Below, piece by piece: positions 1-10,326 of a stretch of 64,000 nucleotides of DNA. The DNA is from Hydrangea macrophylla. Its lineage: Eukaryota; Streptophyta; Magnoliopsida; Cornales; Hydrangeaceae. Location: positions 104,271,450 through 104,335,449 of the forward strand of contig CM066992.1 of assembly GCA_033977485.1 (NCBI GenBank). The letters are read 5' to 3'. Every line of letters begins with the position of its first letter. Position 1 is the first letter of the stretch. The notes beneath the pieces are model-generated. The model saw only the letters and a program-made list of their open reading frames with translations. It had not been told where the DNA came from and searched no databases. The position numbers were made by a program, and so were the translations under genes.

Positions 1-934
1 CTCTCTAAGGAATTGATTTCACCGACAACAGGGGATCCAGATGGAGACAAGGATAACGGAGTGTAATTGCGCATCAGATGTTCTTCTTACGGCGGAGTGC
101 CCGGGGACCTTATGTATGGTCCAACTCCATAAAAGAGTTGATGTGGAAGGTACAACGGTGGAAATAGTGGATTCATAGTGATATTCCTGACAAAGGAAAA
201 CAAAAAGAAACAAAGAAAATAAATTAACTAGAGCAAAAGAAAAAAAATCAACAGAAAGAATTAAATAAAGCAAACCGAAAAGAAAACGAAAGGAGTGTGA
301 CTCAGAGTTAACCTCACTATTGGCCGGATATCCCCAGGTGCACTAGAAGGTAGAGGGCATTGAAGCCGGAACAACAAATAGCTCAAATGGACATAAATAT
401 AGGGAACCACATGGATGACCATGAAGTCGTCAACATATGTGAAAACAGCATTGTGGCGTTCGGGTACCACATTTTGTAAGTCCTCTTCTTCCCATGGCTC
501 CCACATTGAGTCATTTTCCCATTGTTCCAACAGTGCGTCGTCCACTTCTCCAACAGCATACCCTTCAGGTTCTCCTTCCTCTCCAGAAAGGTCCATATGC
601 TCGAACAGGTTAATTTGGAGGAGAGCGGGATCATAAGGGATGTACCCATAGGTCAGGTCCACTACATCATCCACCCCTGGTCCTTGATAAGGAGAAAAGC
701 AAAATGCTATCTCGTTGGCAGTCCAAGGGGGGTTTGGGTATTCCGAATCAGCCCATGACCCTATGGAATGAACATCGTCGTCCCTCATATTAATATCCTG
801 CAAGGGAAAGACAAACAGGTATAGCAGATTAAGAATTAAGGTCACAGTCTAAAAAAAATAGAAAAGGATAAAACAAAACAAAATGCAGTAAAAAAAAAGA
901 GTACAACAACATTGGGAAAACACACTCAAGCGTT
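1..934 (-). other. Left-edge sequence downstream of the Athila-like integrase
   Basis: This stretch lies 3' of the minus-strand integrase remnant and is inferred to be the 3' internal part of the same Ty3/gypsy element. I see no LTR end, PPT or conserved domain in it. Its only sizeable reading frame is the acidic one at 261-845. The matching LTR would lie left of the window. Confidence 0.4.
261..845 (-). CDS. Unrecognised acidic reading frame, possibly retroelement-derived
   Basis: A 194-codon open frame lying just downstream, in transcriptional sense, of the Athila-like integrase. Its central part, roughly residues 19-130, is very acidic, with clusters such as SGEEGEPEG and EPWEEEDLQ, and is rich in Trp, Pro and Tyr. 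The first 20 or so residues and the last 50 are hydrophobic and may be intron-like or out-of-frame sequence. I recognise no domain. The composition of the central part is unlike random translation of the AT-rich surroundings, so it may be a remnant of an extra element-encoded protein or a captured exon. It has no assigned function and may not be expressed. Confidence 0.2.
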   Translation of the reverse strand: MTLILNLLYLFVFPLQDINMRDDDVHSIGSWADSEYPNPPWTANEIAFCFSPYQGPGVDDVVDLTYGYIPYDPALLQINLFEHMDLSGEEGEPEGYAVGEVDDALLEQWENDSMWEPWEEEDLQNVVPERHNAVFTYVDDFMVIHVVPYIYVHLSYLLFRLQCPLPSSAPGDIRPIVRLTLSHTPFVFFSVCFI

Positions 935-2005
935 CTAGCTCGAGGAATAGTCGGGCTCATCCAATTGGATGTGCTCGACCTCGGGTTGGAAATCCTCTAA
1001 GAACGGTTTCAATCTTTGTCCATTGACCTTGAAACTTCCGTCACTCTTAGGATTAAATAACTCCACGGCCCCGTGTGGAAAGACAGATTTGACTGTGAAA
1101 GGTCCTGTCCACCGAGATTGGAGTTTTCCTTGGAATAGATGAAGGCGCGAATCATATAGTTAAACTTTCTGTCCAGGCTCGAAAGATTTTCGTTTTGTCA
1201 TGGTGAGCCTTCAACCGTTCCTTGTGGAGTTTGGCATTGTCATATGCATCTCGTCGAATTTCTTCCAGTTCTGCCAACTGCAGTTTTCGGAGATGTCCTC
1301 CCTCTTTAATGTCAAAGTTTAATGAGCGTGTTGCCCAATATGCTTTATGCTCAATTTCAACGGGAAGGTGACATGCCTTACCATACACTAGCCTATATGG
1401 AGACATTCCCAGATTTGTCTTATAAGCAGTACGGTATGCCCACAGAGCATCAGTCAGTTTATAGGCCCAGTCTTTTCTGTTGAAACTAACCATTTTCTCT
1501 AAGATGTGCTTGATTTCACAGTTAGCTAACTCTGCCTGCCCATTCGTTTGTGGGTGGTAGGCTAGAGCGATCTTGTGATTAACCCCGTATTTTTTGAGTA
1601 GTGACTCCAAAGGCCTATTGCAAAAGTGTTTGCCTTGGTCACTTATTAGGGCTTTTGGGGTTCCAAAACGTGATAAGATATTTTCCTTAAGAAAGGACAT
1701 CACCGTTTTATGGTCATTGCGTCTCGTCGGTATCGCTTCTACCCATTTTGATATATATTCCACAGCAAGGAGTATATATTCACAGTTATTAGATTTAGGA
1801 AATGGGCCCATGAAGTCGATGCCCCAGCAATCGAATATTTCAATTGTGATGATGGGAGAGAAGGGCATAGAATTCCTTTTTGAAATAGTACCTAGCTTTT
1901 GACAGCGTTGGCACAATTTACAAAAAGCATAAGCCCTTTTGTAAATTGGGATTAGCCCCTACTTGTTGAAAATTCTGTCAAGAACACCCGCTTGCGGTAA
2001 ATGAA
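935..2005 (-). pseudogene. Broken integrase of an Athila-like Ty3/gypsy retrotransposon
   Basis: Integrase inserts element DNA into the chromosome. The longest open piece, 1152-1916 (254 codons), contains the Cys pair of the HHCC zinc finger (CQRC), the catalytic core with [16 protein letters not shown] and QTNGQAE carrying the D, D and E residues, and the block [11 protein letters not shown] followed by [12 protein letters not shown], which is typical of Athila-group integrases. The C-terminal part (GPFTVKSV, then HGAVELFNP) continues in another frame to a stop at 935-937. Visible lesions are a TAG stop at 1959-1961 within the zinc-finger region, a frameshift near 1185 and a TAA just after it. 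Sequence resembling the start of the zinc finger fades near 2005, where a plus-strand Tat-like element begins, so the element is truncated. It cannot encode a working polyprotein. Confidence 0.85.
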
Positions 2006-2013
2006 TAAGTTGA

Positions 2014-2760
2014 GTCTAATCGACTCCGGATTTCTTTAAAATTTGATTTGATTAGAGTCTAATTGACTCCAAGTTTTGAAAAATGAATAAATCGAGTCTA
2101 ATCGACTCCAGATTTCTTTGAAATTGGATTTTGATAGGAGTCTAATTGACTCCTAATTTTGAGAAACTGATTTGATTGGAGTCTGATTGACTCCGGACTT
2201 TTGAAAATTAATTAGATTGACTCCTGATTTTGGAAAAATGAATAAATTGGAGTTTGTTTGACTCCGGACTTTTGAAAATTAATTGACTCCGGAATTTTGA
2301 AAATTGATTTGATGTGAGTCTGAATGGCTCCGATTTTGGAAAACATGAGTTGATTTGAGTCTGATTGACTCCTGGTTTTAAAAGAATGATTTGATTTGAG
2401 TTCGTTTGATTTTATTTGAGTCTGATTGACTCCTGATTTTAGAAGAATGAATTGACTCGAGTCCGCAAGACGCCAATTTTTTAAAAGATGAATTGATTCG
2501 AGTCTGAATAACTCCGATTTTGAGAAACATGAATTAACTTGAGTCTGTTTGACTCCTGATTTTAGAAGAATGAATTGATTTGAGTTTGGTTGATCTTAAG
2601 AATCTAAATTGATTGGAGTCTGATTGACTCCTGATTTTACAAGAATTGATTTGATTTGAGTCTGATTGACTCATGATTTAGAAAAATTGATTTGATTTGA
2701 GTCTTGAATGACTCTGAATTGCTGGAAATTGATTTGATTTGAGTCAGATTGACTCCAAAT
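2014..2760. repeat. Degenerate ~40-bp tandem repeat carrying a GAGTC-N5-GACTC dyad
   Basis: Roughly twenty diverged units of about 35-45 bp. Most contain GAGTCTGATTGACTCC or a close variant, in which GAGTC and GACTC are reverse complements separated by five bases. The spacers are AT-rich (GATTTTGAAAAATGAATT-like). Unit length and sequence drift, so this is an old array compared with the adjacent 112-bp array. Confidence 0.85.
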
Positions 2761-2997
2761 TGTGAGAAGTTAAGCCAATTTGGTTCTGATTGACCATCTA
2801 TGATAACGGGATACGCATCTTAGTGCTCCCAGATTTAGGGAAATTTGAAAATGAACCTCAAAAAAGAGAGTAACTCTAAAAAATAGGAATCAGGAGTTAA
2901 ATCGAGTCAACATTGACTTTGCCTCGTGAAATGACACATTTGCATCTTTGGTTTCCGCAAACAAATCTGCACCGACCCTAATGCTGCTACCTGATTT

Positions 2998-3945
2998 GAC
3001 ACCGGAGTATAAGGCGCGAAGCGTATCTCAGTCGATCAGATGATTCTTGGAAGACACCGGAGTATAAGGCGCGAAGCGCATCTCAGTCTTTCAGCGTGCT
3101 ACCTGATTCGACACCGGAGTATAAGGCGCGAAGCGCATCTCAGTCGGTCAGATGATTCTTGGAAGACACCGGAGTATAAGGCGCGAAGCGCATCTTAGTC
3201 TTTCAGTGTGCTACCTGATTCGACACCGGAGTATAAGGCGCGAAGCGCATCTCAGTCGATCAGATGATTCTTGGAAGACACCGGAGTATAAGGCGCGAAG
3301 CGCATCTCAGTCTTTCAGCGTGCTACCTGATTCGACACCGGAGTATAAGGCGTGAAGCGCATCTCAGTCGATCAGATGATTCTTGGAAGACACCGGAGTA
3401 TAAGGCGCGAAGCGCATCTCAGTCTTTCAGCGTGCTACCTGATTCGACACCGGAGTATAAGGCGCGAAGTGCATCTCAGTCGATCAGATGATTCTTGGAA
3501 GACACCAGAGTATAAGGCGCGAAGCGCATCTCAGTCTTTCAGCGTGCTACCTGATTCGACACCGGAGTATAAGGCGCGAAGCGCATCTCAGTCGATCAGA
3601 TGATTCTTGGAAGACACCGGAGTATAAGGCGCGAAGCGCATCTCAGTCTTTCAGCGTGCTACCTGATTCGACACCGGAGTATAAGGCGCGAAGCTCATCT
3701 CAGTCAATCAGATGATTCTTAAAAGACACCGGAGTATAAGGCGCGAAGCGCATCTCAGTCTTTCAGCGTGCTACCTGGTTTGACACCGGAGTATAAGGCG
3801 CGAAGCGCATCTCAGTCAATCAGATGATTCTTGCGAGATTATGGAGCATAAGGCATGAAGCGGCTCAATCTTTCAGCGTGCTACCTGATTCGACTATGGA
3901 GCGTAAGGCATGAAGCGGCTCAGTCGATCAGACAATTCTCAAAAC
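2998..3945. repeat. 112-bp higher-order tandem repeat made of two alternating 55/57-bp units
   Basis: Seven near-identical 112-bp dimers start at 2998, 3110, 3222, 3334, 3446, 3558 and 3670. They are followed by one further half unit at 3782 and two diverged half units to about 3945. Each dimer is a 55-bp A unit (tail CGATCAGATGATTCTTGGAA) and a 57-bp B unit (tail TTTCAGCGTGCTACCTGATT). Both begin GACACCGGAGTATAAGGCGC. Homogeneous dimers grading into decayed monomers at the right edge are typical of satellite-style amplification. The short frames seen here are only translated repeat. Confidence 0.95.
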
Positions 3946-4370
3946 TCACATAGAGCATGCATATGTATCATTCATGATGTTCCCAGAATAGGATGATATC
4001 ATAATAACAAAACTTGAGGTATTAGTGCATTTCTGATGCTAGGAAGGAGCATAGTTCTGTATCGTCACATTCGGGAGCATGGGACACCAATTTGTTGAGC
4101 ATATGCATCACGATAAGATAGGAGCATTCATCTGTGTGACCACCTGCGCTTGCGTTTCGTCGTCCCGTGCCCGAACTACGTCTTGGTCTGATTCCCGATG
4201 GGATACGTAGGCAGCTCACCCTTGAGCACGACCAGCATCTTAGCTCTCTGCGCACCCAATTTTGCAACGCACTTTTGTTTTTACCTAGATTCGACTATTT
4301 GGTCAAAGGCTTGTCTTTCACACAGGCTTTGACATTCATTTGTGATACGCATTGCTCCACAAACTCTGTC

Positions 4371-4384
4371 AAAGAGGGGCAAAC
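4371..4384 (+). other. Polypurine tract of the Tat-like element
   Basis: AAAGAGGGGCAAAC lies directly before the TGTAGACACC start of the LTR. It is the expected primer site for plus-strand DNA synthesis, and it fixes the element's orientation as plus. Confidence 0.8.
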
Positions 4385-4924
4385 TGTAGACACCCCAATT
4401 TTGACCAAATGTCAAATCCAGGGATTGGTTACCTCTCAAAGACCGATGATGACGATGACCGTGACGTTCGAAGATTTTCCAAGAAATTCAAAATCTTCAA
4501 GATGTTCTTCAAGTTAAAATTGCAAAATTAAAAAATATATATATAAAAAAAAATTAAAAAAAAAAAAGACAGAGGGTTTGGGTATTCGGGAGAAACCCGA
4601 ACATTGAACGACACATGAGGAAATCAGTTTGAAAATTTGTTCAATATACATATAAAAAGGTTTTGAAAGAAAGTATAAAATGAAAATGATAAAAAGGAGT
4701 TTTAAATAAAGGAAAATTGTCTCTTGAAAAAATAATAATAACAATAATAAGAAAAGCATAGTATATTGAAGAATATACCATGCACATGGGTGCATACCAC
4801 CCACATGGGTGCATTTTAGCACAAATATATATAAATATGTAAAGATAAATCACAAAATTAAGTTTTGATTAATATTCCTTTCGAAAATTTAAAAAAGGGA
4901 GCAAATTCAGTTAGCCCCGGCACC

Positions 4925-5046
4925 CGGAAAACCCGGCGGCACTCACTGAGTGCCGCGCCGGCACTCACGGATTGCCGCCCGGCATTCCGTGAGTGCCGCC
5001 CAGCACTCAGTGAATGCCGCCGGCACCCGTCGAGTGCCGCTGGCTG
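4925..5046. repeat. GC-rich palindromic repeat cluster in the Tat-like U3
   Basis: Five or six copies of a roughly 20-bp motif such as CGGCACTCACTGAGTGCCG, each nearly self-complementary, lie about 100-200 bp upstream of the LTR TATA box. The surroundings are strongly AT-rich, so the cluster stands out. Confidence 0.8.
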
Positions 5047-5138
5047 TAACAGACTGCTTTTCTCACATGTTCTAGAAGAAAATTTTGCACATGGGTCTCC
5101 ACCCGAATTTACCCATTTATCCTTGAGATAATGAGGTC

Positions 5139-5146
5139 TATATAAA
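5139..5146 (+). promoter_or_regulatory. TATA box of the Tat-like LTR
   Basis: TATATAAA within GGTCTATATAAAGAGACC, about 755 bp into the LTR. It is the best core-promoter candidate for the element, and transcription would be expected to start some 30 bp downstream. Confidence 0.6.
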
Positions 5147-5830
5147 GAGACCTTCATCTTCATTTGGAAGGAGGAGATTTTGAATCATTTTATATATATA
5201 TACAAGATATATACTTGAGTTTTGGGAGAGAGAGAGGAATCATATAGAAAATTGAGAAGAAGAAAAGAATTTCTTGAAGAATTTGAAGAACTTTGAGAAG
5301 AATTTGAAGATCTTAGAAGAGCTTCACAAGAAATTGAAGAATTCTTTGAGGTCATAGAGGTAACCTCTTAATCCTTGGTAGAGTTAGGATAATTCAATCA
5401 TAAGTTCTTAGATCTAGGAACTTTTCACATTTTCAAAACCTCTCTTCTTACCTCATTTCATCACACACCACCAAGAACTTATGATTGAATTTCATGACAT
5501 CTCATTAATTTGGATCTAATTAATGCCTTGGGTTTGAGATAAATTAGTTTTGAAGAATTTGTGTTCTTAAATAAAACTTTGATTTCCTTTATTTCTATTT
5601 CATTCATAAGGTTCATGAGATCTTCCATATCTCATTGAAACTCTTTGAGTTTGATTCCTTAGTTTCCTGTGATCTTATGATCCATATGGAGATTAAAATG
5701 AATCATGGTCATAATCTACACATAGTTGGTGAGATACTAGTATCAACTCATGACTAGGATCTCTTTACTATGAATCTTATGGAGTTCATACTATATTCCA
5801 TGGAGATTAGAGTAGATTTGTTTTTTTTTT

Positions 5831-6155
5831 TAGTCTCCAATGACCATCAAATGGTAGGAGAAGTAGTTTAGTTTAAGTCCATCTCTATGGCTTAGACTAA
5901 TCTCTTCCTTGGGTTTTGAGAAGTTCTCTATACTTCATCCAAAACCTACATGTATAGATGTCCTTAGTCTCCAATGACCATCAAATGGTAGGAGAAGTAG
6001 TTTAGTTTAAGTCCATCTCTATGGCTTAGACTAATCTCTTCCTTGGGTTTTGAGAAGTTCTCTATACTTCATCCAAAACCTACATGTATAGATGTCCTTA
6101 GTCTCCAATGACCATCAAATGGTAGGAGAAAATGGTTTAGTTTAAGTCCAACTTC
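5831..6155. repeat. 134-bp tandem duplication inside the LTR
   Basis: The segment starting TAGTCTCCAATGACCATC occurs at 5831, 5965 and 6099. There are two complete near-identical 134-bp copies and a partial third. Confidence 0.9.
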
Positions 6156-7957
6156 ATGATTTAATAGTTGGGGTTAACAAATAAAGTTGAACTTGACAAA
6201 TGAAAACAGTGAGTTCACAAACTGTTTTTGATCAAAGATTTTTAGTTCGAAATCTAACCGTTGAAATCAAGTGAAACCAACGGGAAAGTGTTAATAACAC
6301 AATGTTCTACCGCTGTAATTTTTGTTTTAAGGTAGTTTCATGTTTAAAATGGTTTGGTGATGAGTTTTGTGAAGTAACAACAATCTGCCCAGAATTTCAG
6401 CACAGTAACATTCTTTTGGAATAAATAAATTGGGATTTTAATAAAGTGTTTGTGACCCAAAATATTTTTTTCTAAGAACCTTAATGTGTTAGGAAGGTTC
6501 CCTAAAAAGAATGAAGCAATTCAGATTTATTTGCTATTTTTCAAAAAATCATACAAGATCTCTGGACAGAGAGTTGTAAAATCCTGAGTGAGGTCTAGTA
6601 TTTTTTGTATTCCCGGAGATCTAACCGTTCAAACCTCGATTTTATTTTTGGGTTAGAAACTATACTCACAGAGGCATAACATATCCAAAAATCATCAAGA
6701 TCCAACCGTTGGAAGTATTTTATTTCTATTTTTTAAGATCTGGTCTGCTCTCTGTAATTCATAAAAAACTGCTACTGTTTTTGTCTAATCTTATTTATTT
6801 CAACTCAAATGGTTCCCTAATGTCTTGGGACCCAAATCATGTTTTGAATAATGATAATTTAGCTTAAATTCAGAGGCTAAGTGATCCAAATTAGTGAATA
6901 AATCCATGTTTTATTCTTATTCACATTCATTCATTCATGTACATCAATGCTTATGATTAGAACTAGATATTGAATAAAGTTGGATTTCATGCTTAATATA
7001 TCTAAGCTAGAGAATTGGGATTGATTTTTTGATATCATATTATTATGTGAAGCATGTGGACTAATCTTTGTTTTGTAGCGCATTTGAGGTATAATTTCTC
7101 ATCTCTTCTCTGGTTTATTTACTTCATCGATTTTAATTGATTTTCGACTCCATGTGCGACACCTTAGCTTAGGTTTTGCCTTATGTGAATATGTGAATTA
7201 GAGACCTTTTCTTAGGCTTTGTATTTTGTGTATGTATTGCACGTTTCCATTTCGCGGCTGGATCCCGGGTGAGTTCTCTAGTTCCTTACTTGCACATCAT
7301 GATGTTTGCTAGTTGAATTATGTGACTTATGAATGATATTTTACCGTTAGCAATTTTACACCATTTCCAACATGCTTGTGTTATGTATACCTATATATGT
7401 ATTAATTGAGGGCATGCTTAGATTAATAACTTGATTAAAGAGGATGTTGAGTAGAGGCCTATCGTGAGATAGGATGAAAGGGGGTGTTTTAGTCCGCCGG
7501 GCTCCTTCCCCTTTCATTCCATAATCCCCGGACCCAGTCTATCTTTGGTTTCGCAAAAGATCAGTTTGCTTTAAAATGGTTTCTTAATTTTCCTTTTAAA
7601 AATTAAGTGGCGACTCTTTTGATTTTGAATGTGGAATTTGAAAAATGTTTTAAAAACAAAAGTGGGCCCAAATGCCGGTATCCACAACTTACCACTGTAG
7701 TCTCCCTGATATCCTTAGGAGTACACAGTCCGATTTACGGCCTCCATAAATCTTGAGCTAGAACGGTCTAGCTGAAGACGTAAAAGATAGCGCTTCTTGG
7801 GAGGCAACCCAAGCTTTACTTCGTTCGTTTCTTTGATTTTTGCATGTTTTTGGGTCGTTTTGGTCAGTTTTTGAGTTTTCTGAACAGGTTTGGGGGTCGG
7901 GGATAATTCATTTTGAACTTATATACATTTTTATACTAAAAAGGAGGAAAAGACCAC

Positions 7958-8172
7958 AGTCGCGCGTGTGACCCGCTCGCGCGAGATTCCCCTATAGACA
8001 AAATTTTTCAAGTTTTTTTATATATAGCCTCAGTATCTACTCGCGCTTGAATTCGCGCGAGCTTGTGCCTTAGAAACTTTTCTAAAAATAATAAAAAACA
8101 GGCCTCAGGTTTACCTCGCGGAGGGATTCGCTCGAGCGAGCCTCGCTCGCGCGGTCCGCTCGCGCGAGGTGG
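7958..8172. repeat. Cluster of CGCTCGCGCGA-type motifs in the Athila-like internal region
   Basis: Several copies of CTCGCGCGA and degenerate forms (for example CGCTCGCGCGGTCCGCTCGC) in otherwise AT-rich DNA. The same motif family recurs in the element's LTR at 10505-10632. Confidence 0.8.
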
Positions 8173-8568
8173 GGACTTCTCAATTTTTCTCTTTGTTCTT
8201 TGACCTTCTATTTCCCACACCTGGTTAGTTATTTTCTTTTCTGTTTGTTCTTTTCAGGTTTTTTTTTTCATTTAAGTTTTTCTTCGGTTAGATAGTTTTG
8301 TTTCTATTTTATTTTTTTTTACTTATAGTTTGGTTTCTAATACTATGAAAAAAAAACTTATATATTAGCTTTTATTAGTTATTTGTTTATTTTCTTTTGT
8401 TAAGTATTAACAAGTGAAATAGTGCTCCATTTAGAGTAATTGAACTTTGATTCCATATTATTATACGTTCACCTGGTTTGTGTTTGTCGAGATCGAGGTA
8501 ATATCGTTCCTTCCTTACGTACTCTCCCTTCTTTCATTTTATTGTTTCATTGGGGACAATGAAAGGTT

Positions 8569-8584
8569 TAGGTTTGGGGGTATG
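8569..8584 (+). other. Internal PPT-like sequence
   Basis: TAGGTTTGGGGGTATG is identical to the 16 bases at 10313-10328 that include the 3' PPT and the first two LTR bases. It could act as a second, central-type priming site, or it could mark an internal duplication. Confidence 0.5.
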
Positions 8585-10312
8585 CACACACATGCACATT
8601 ATTATGCAATAATTTTTTAAAAAAAATTTTGATTCTTGTGCTTAAATAAACGATGATTACCGATGTTTTTGCAATCTCTAGTCGATACATCTTGTTATGT
8701 AACTTGGATTGTTATAGAATGGTAAACATGAGAAGATGTGATTAAATATTTGCTTAAGTCATGATGTAACATTTTAAGTTATGTATCATTCTAATCGTAG
8801 TTTTATATCATAGATTTGCACATAAACTTATGCACTGCACGTAGTCGCTTGAATACATGTTTGATGTGAACTATAATATGATTTGGATTTCTAGATAACA
8901 CAAGGTGGAGACTAGACCCGGTGAGCCTTTGAGCCTATCTTTTCTTTATTAAGGGTTAAAAATACATCTTGAGTTTGTCGAATTTCATTTAGAATAGCGC
9001 ATTTACTTGTTGTTTAGTCACATTATTCTTATTTTGGTTGATAGTGAAGTTAAAATATTTGTTACCATACTAAATAATCTTTCGTCGTATATGTTGAAGA
9101 ACCATATGACCATAGGACATGATTTTAGGCCCTCTTTGTTTATTACCGACCGATAAATGATAAAAAATTCCTTAGTTCGTCCTTTGAGCCGTTAAAATAC
9201 CATTTCTTTCTTTAATTACCATTATCCTTGTTTTTGCTCCGACTTGACAAACTTGGAGTTAACCACTGAGAGATTTGTCAACTTTTAGTAGTGTTAAGGC
9301 AATGTGTGATTGGGAAGAAGAAGATAAGATGCTATTGGGATAGTTGCTTAGAAATCAATGAATAATCATCCGACAAGCAAGAATGAAAAGGAAAAGAAAA
9401 TAAATGTTAAAAAAAAAAAGAAACAGAAATTTTTTTTTTTGAAAGGAATGAAAATAAGAGAATGAAAAGATAAAGTTGGTAGAAGAGAGAATGAAAGAAA
9501 TCGTACATGCCTTACAATGCCATTCTAAAACTACCTAATGAATCATTTCTATCCTTTTTCTTTACCTGAGCCACATTACAATCGTTGAAAAGTCCTATTT
9601 GATCCTAGGAAACATGGTTTGGATATGAAAACGATGGGAGGGGGATTAAAGCATGGTAATGATTAATTTTTCTTGATTATTGGCATCATATCCATGAGAC
9701 TATTGTTCTTTCGTGTCATGCGTCCTTTTTCGAGTCATATGTGAGCATTTCTCGTTTTGAAAACATATTCCCTTTACTCACATATTTTAGAAAAATTACA
9801 CCTGTTTTTGAGTGTTTCATTTGAGAGTGTAATTAACATTGTAAGATTCGTAGTCGAGACATAGTTAGATGGTCATCCGAGTTATATTCCAAGTTCATGA
9901 CATGCGTGTGTTCATTTTACTACCATATCACACACGTGCAATTTTATGAGAAACTCTATGGATTTATATGATGCATGTGCTTGAGATTGTTTTTCATGAT
10001 TTAGGTGGATGTTTCATTATGTTTATTTATGTTCATTATTCTATTTCAAATCTTTGTTATATGATGAAGGAGTATTGAATATTATGTTCTTTGTTTTTAA
10101 TAAAAGTTTTAAATTGATAAGTTAATAAAGATGGTTGTGGGTGACTTGTTGATGAGAACCCTCACGAAACTTCACTCGTCCGACTAGGGACACCTAGAGG
10201 TTTAAAAGGCTTGTTGCATAAGCTAAATGCAATCGCAATCCATGTGAAAATGGAGTAGTATTTTATAAGTAGTTTAGTTTTTATTAAGTTTTGCTCGAGG
10301 ACTAGCAAAATG

Positions 10313-10326
10313 TAGGTTTGGGGGTA
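10313..10326 (+). other. Polypurine tract of the Athila-like element
   Basis: TAGGTTTGGGGGTA directly before the LTR start at 10327. Its position and G-run fit an Athila-type PPT and set the element on the plus strand. Confidence 0.75.

Larger units (their letters stand above)
2006..4384 (+). mobile_element. 3' untranslated region of a Tat/Ogre-like Ty3/gypsy retrotransposon
   Basis: About 2.4 kb of non-coding sequence ends in a PPT directly before an LTR. It holds two different tandem-repeat fields (2014-2760 and 2998-3945) and, near 4195-4220, the phrase GATGGGATACGTAGGCAG, which I associate with the region upstream of the PPT in Tat/Ogre elements. Tandem repeats between pol and the 3' LTR are a known trait of that lineage (Ogre, Retand). 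No pol sequence of this element remains in the window: its left side is cut off against the minus-strand Athila-like fragment at about 2005. Confidence 0.75.
4385..7686 (+). mobile_element. Tat/Ogre-like LTR, 3302 bp
   Basis: The LTR begins TGTAGACACCCC right after the PPT and ends GGTATCCACA, giving canonical TG...CA ends. Features inside are a GC-rich palindromic repeat cluster (4925-5046), a TATA box (5139-5146) and a 134-bp tandem duplication (5831-6155). The 3.3-kb length suits the large LTRs of the Tat lineage. No primer-binding site follows it, and pol-distal Athila-like sequence starts at 7687, so it is a 3' LTR (or a solo LTR with some internal sequence) inserted in the Athila-like element. 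The 5-bp duplication cannot be checked because the left partner is missing. Confidence 0.75.
7687..10326 (+). mobile_element. 3' internal region of an Athila-like Ty3/gypsy element
   Basis: Plus-strand sequence between a lost pol gene and the LTR at 10327. Recognisable markers are GCGCTTCTTGGGAGGCAACC near 7790, which commonly follows pol in Athila elements, GGGGACAATG with an internal PPT-like run near 8570, and a second PPT at 10313. The interval is AT-rich, and I find no env-like frame or other domain. A Tat-like LTR occupies the upstream side, so the gag-pol part is missing or lies left of the window. Confidence 0.7.

Noticed and set aside
3152..3715. Overlapping short frames (ILGRHRSIRREAHLS-type) as genes
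   Set aside because: They only translate the 112-bp repeat, have no start context and change with repeat phase.
2998..3945. CRISPR-like regular array
   Set aside because: Units are contiguous with no unique spacers and alternate in two fixed forms. This is a tandem satellite in a plant retroelement.
4858..5163. Opposite frames of ~100 and 88 codons across the GC cluster
   Set aside because: Both strands are open only because the palindromic repeat lacks stops. There is no domain and no promoter logic.
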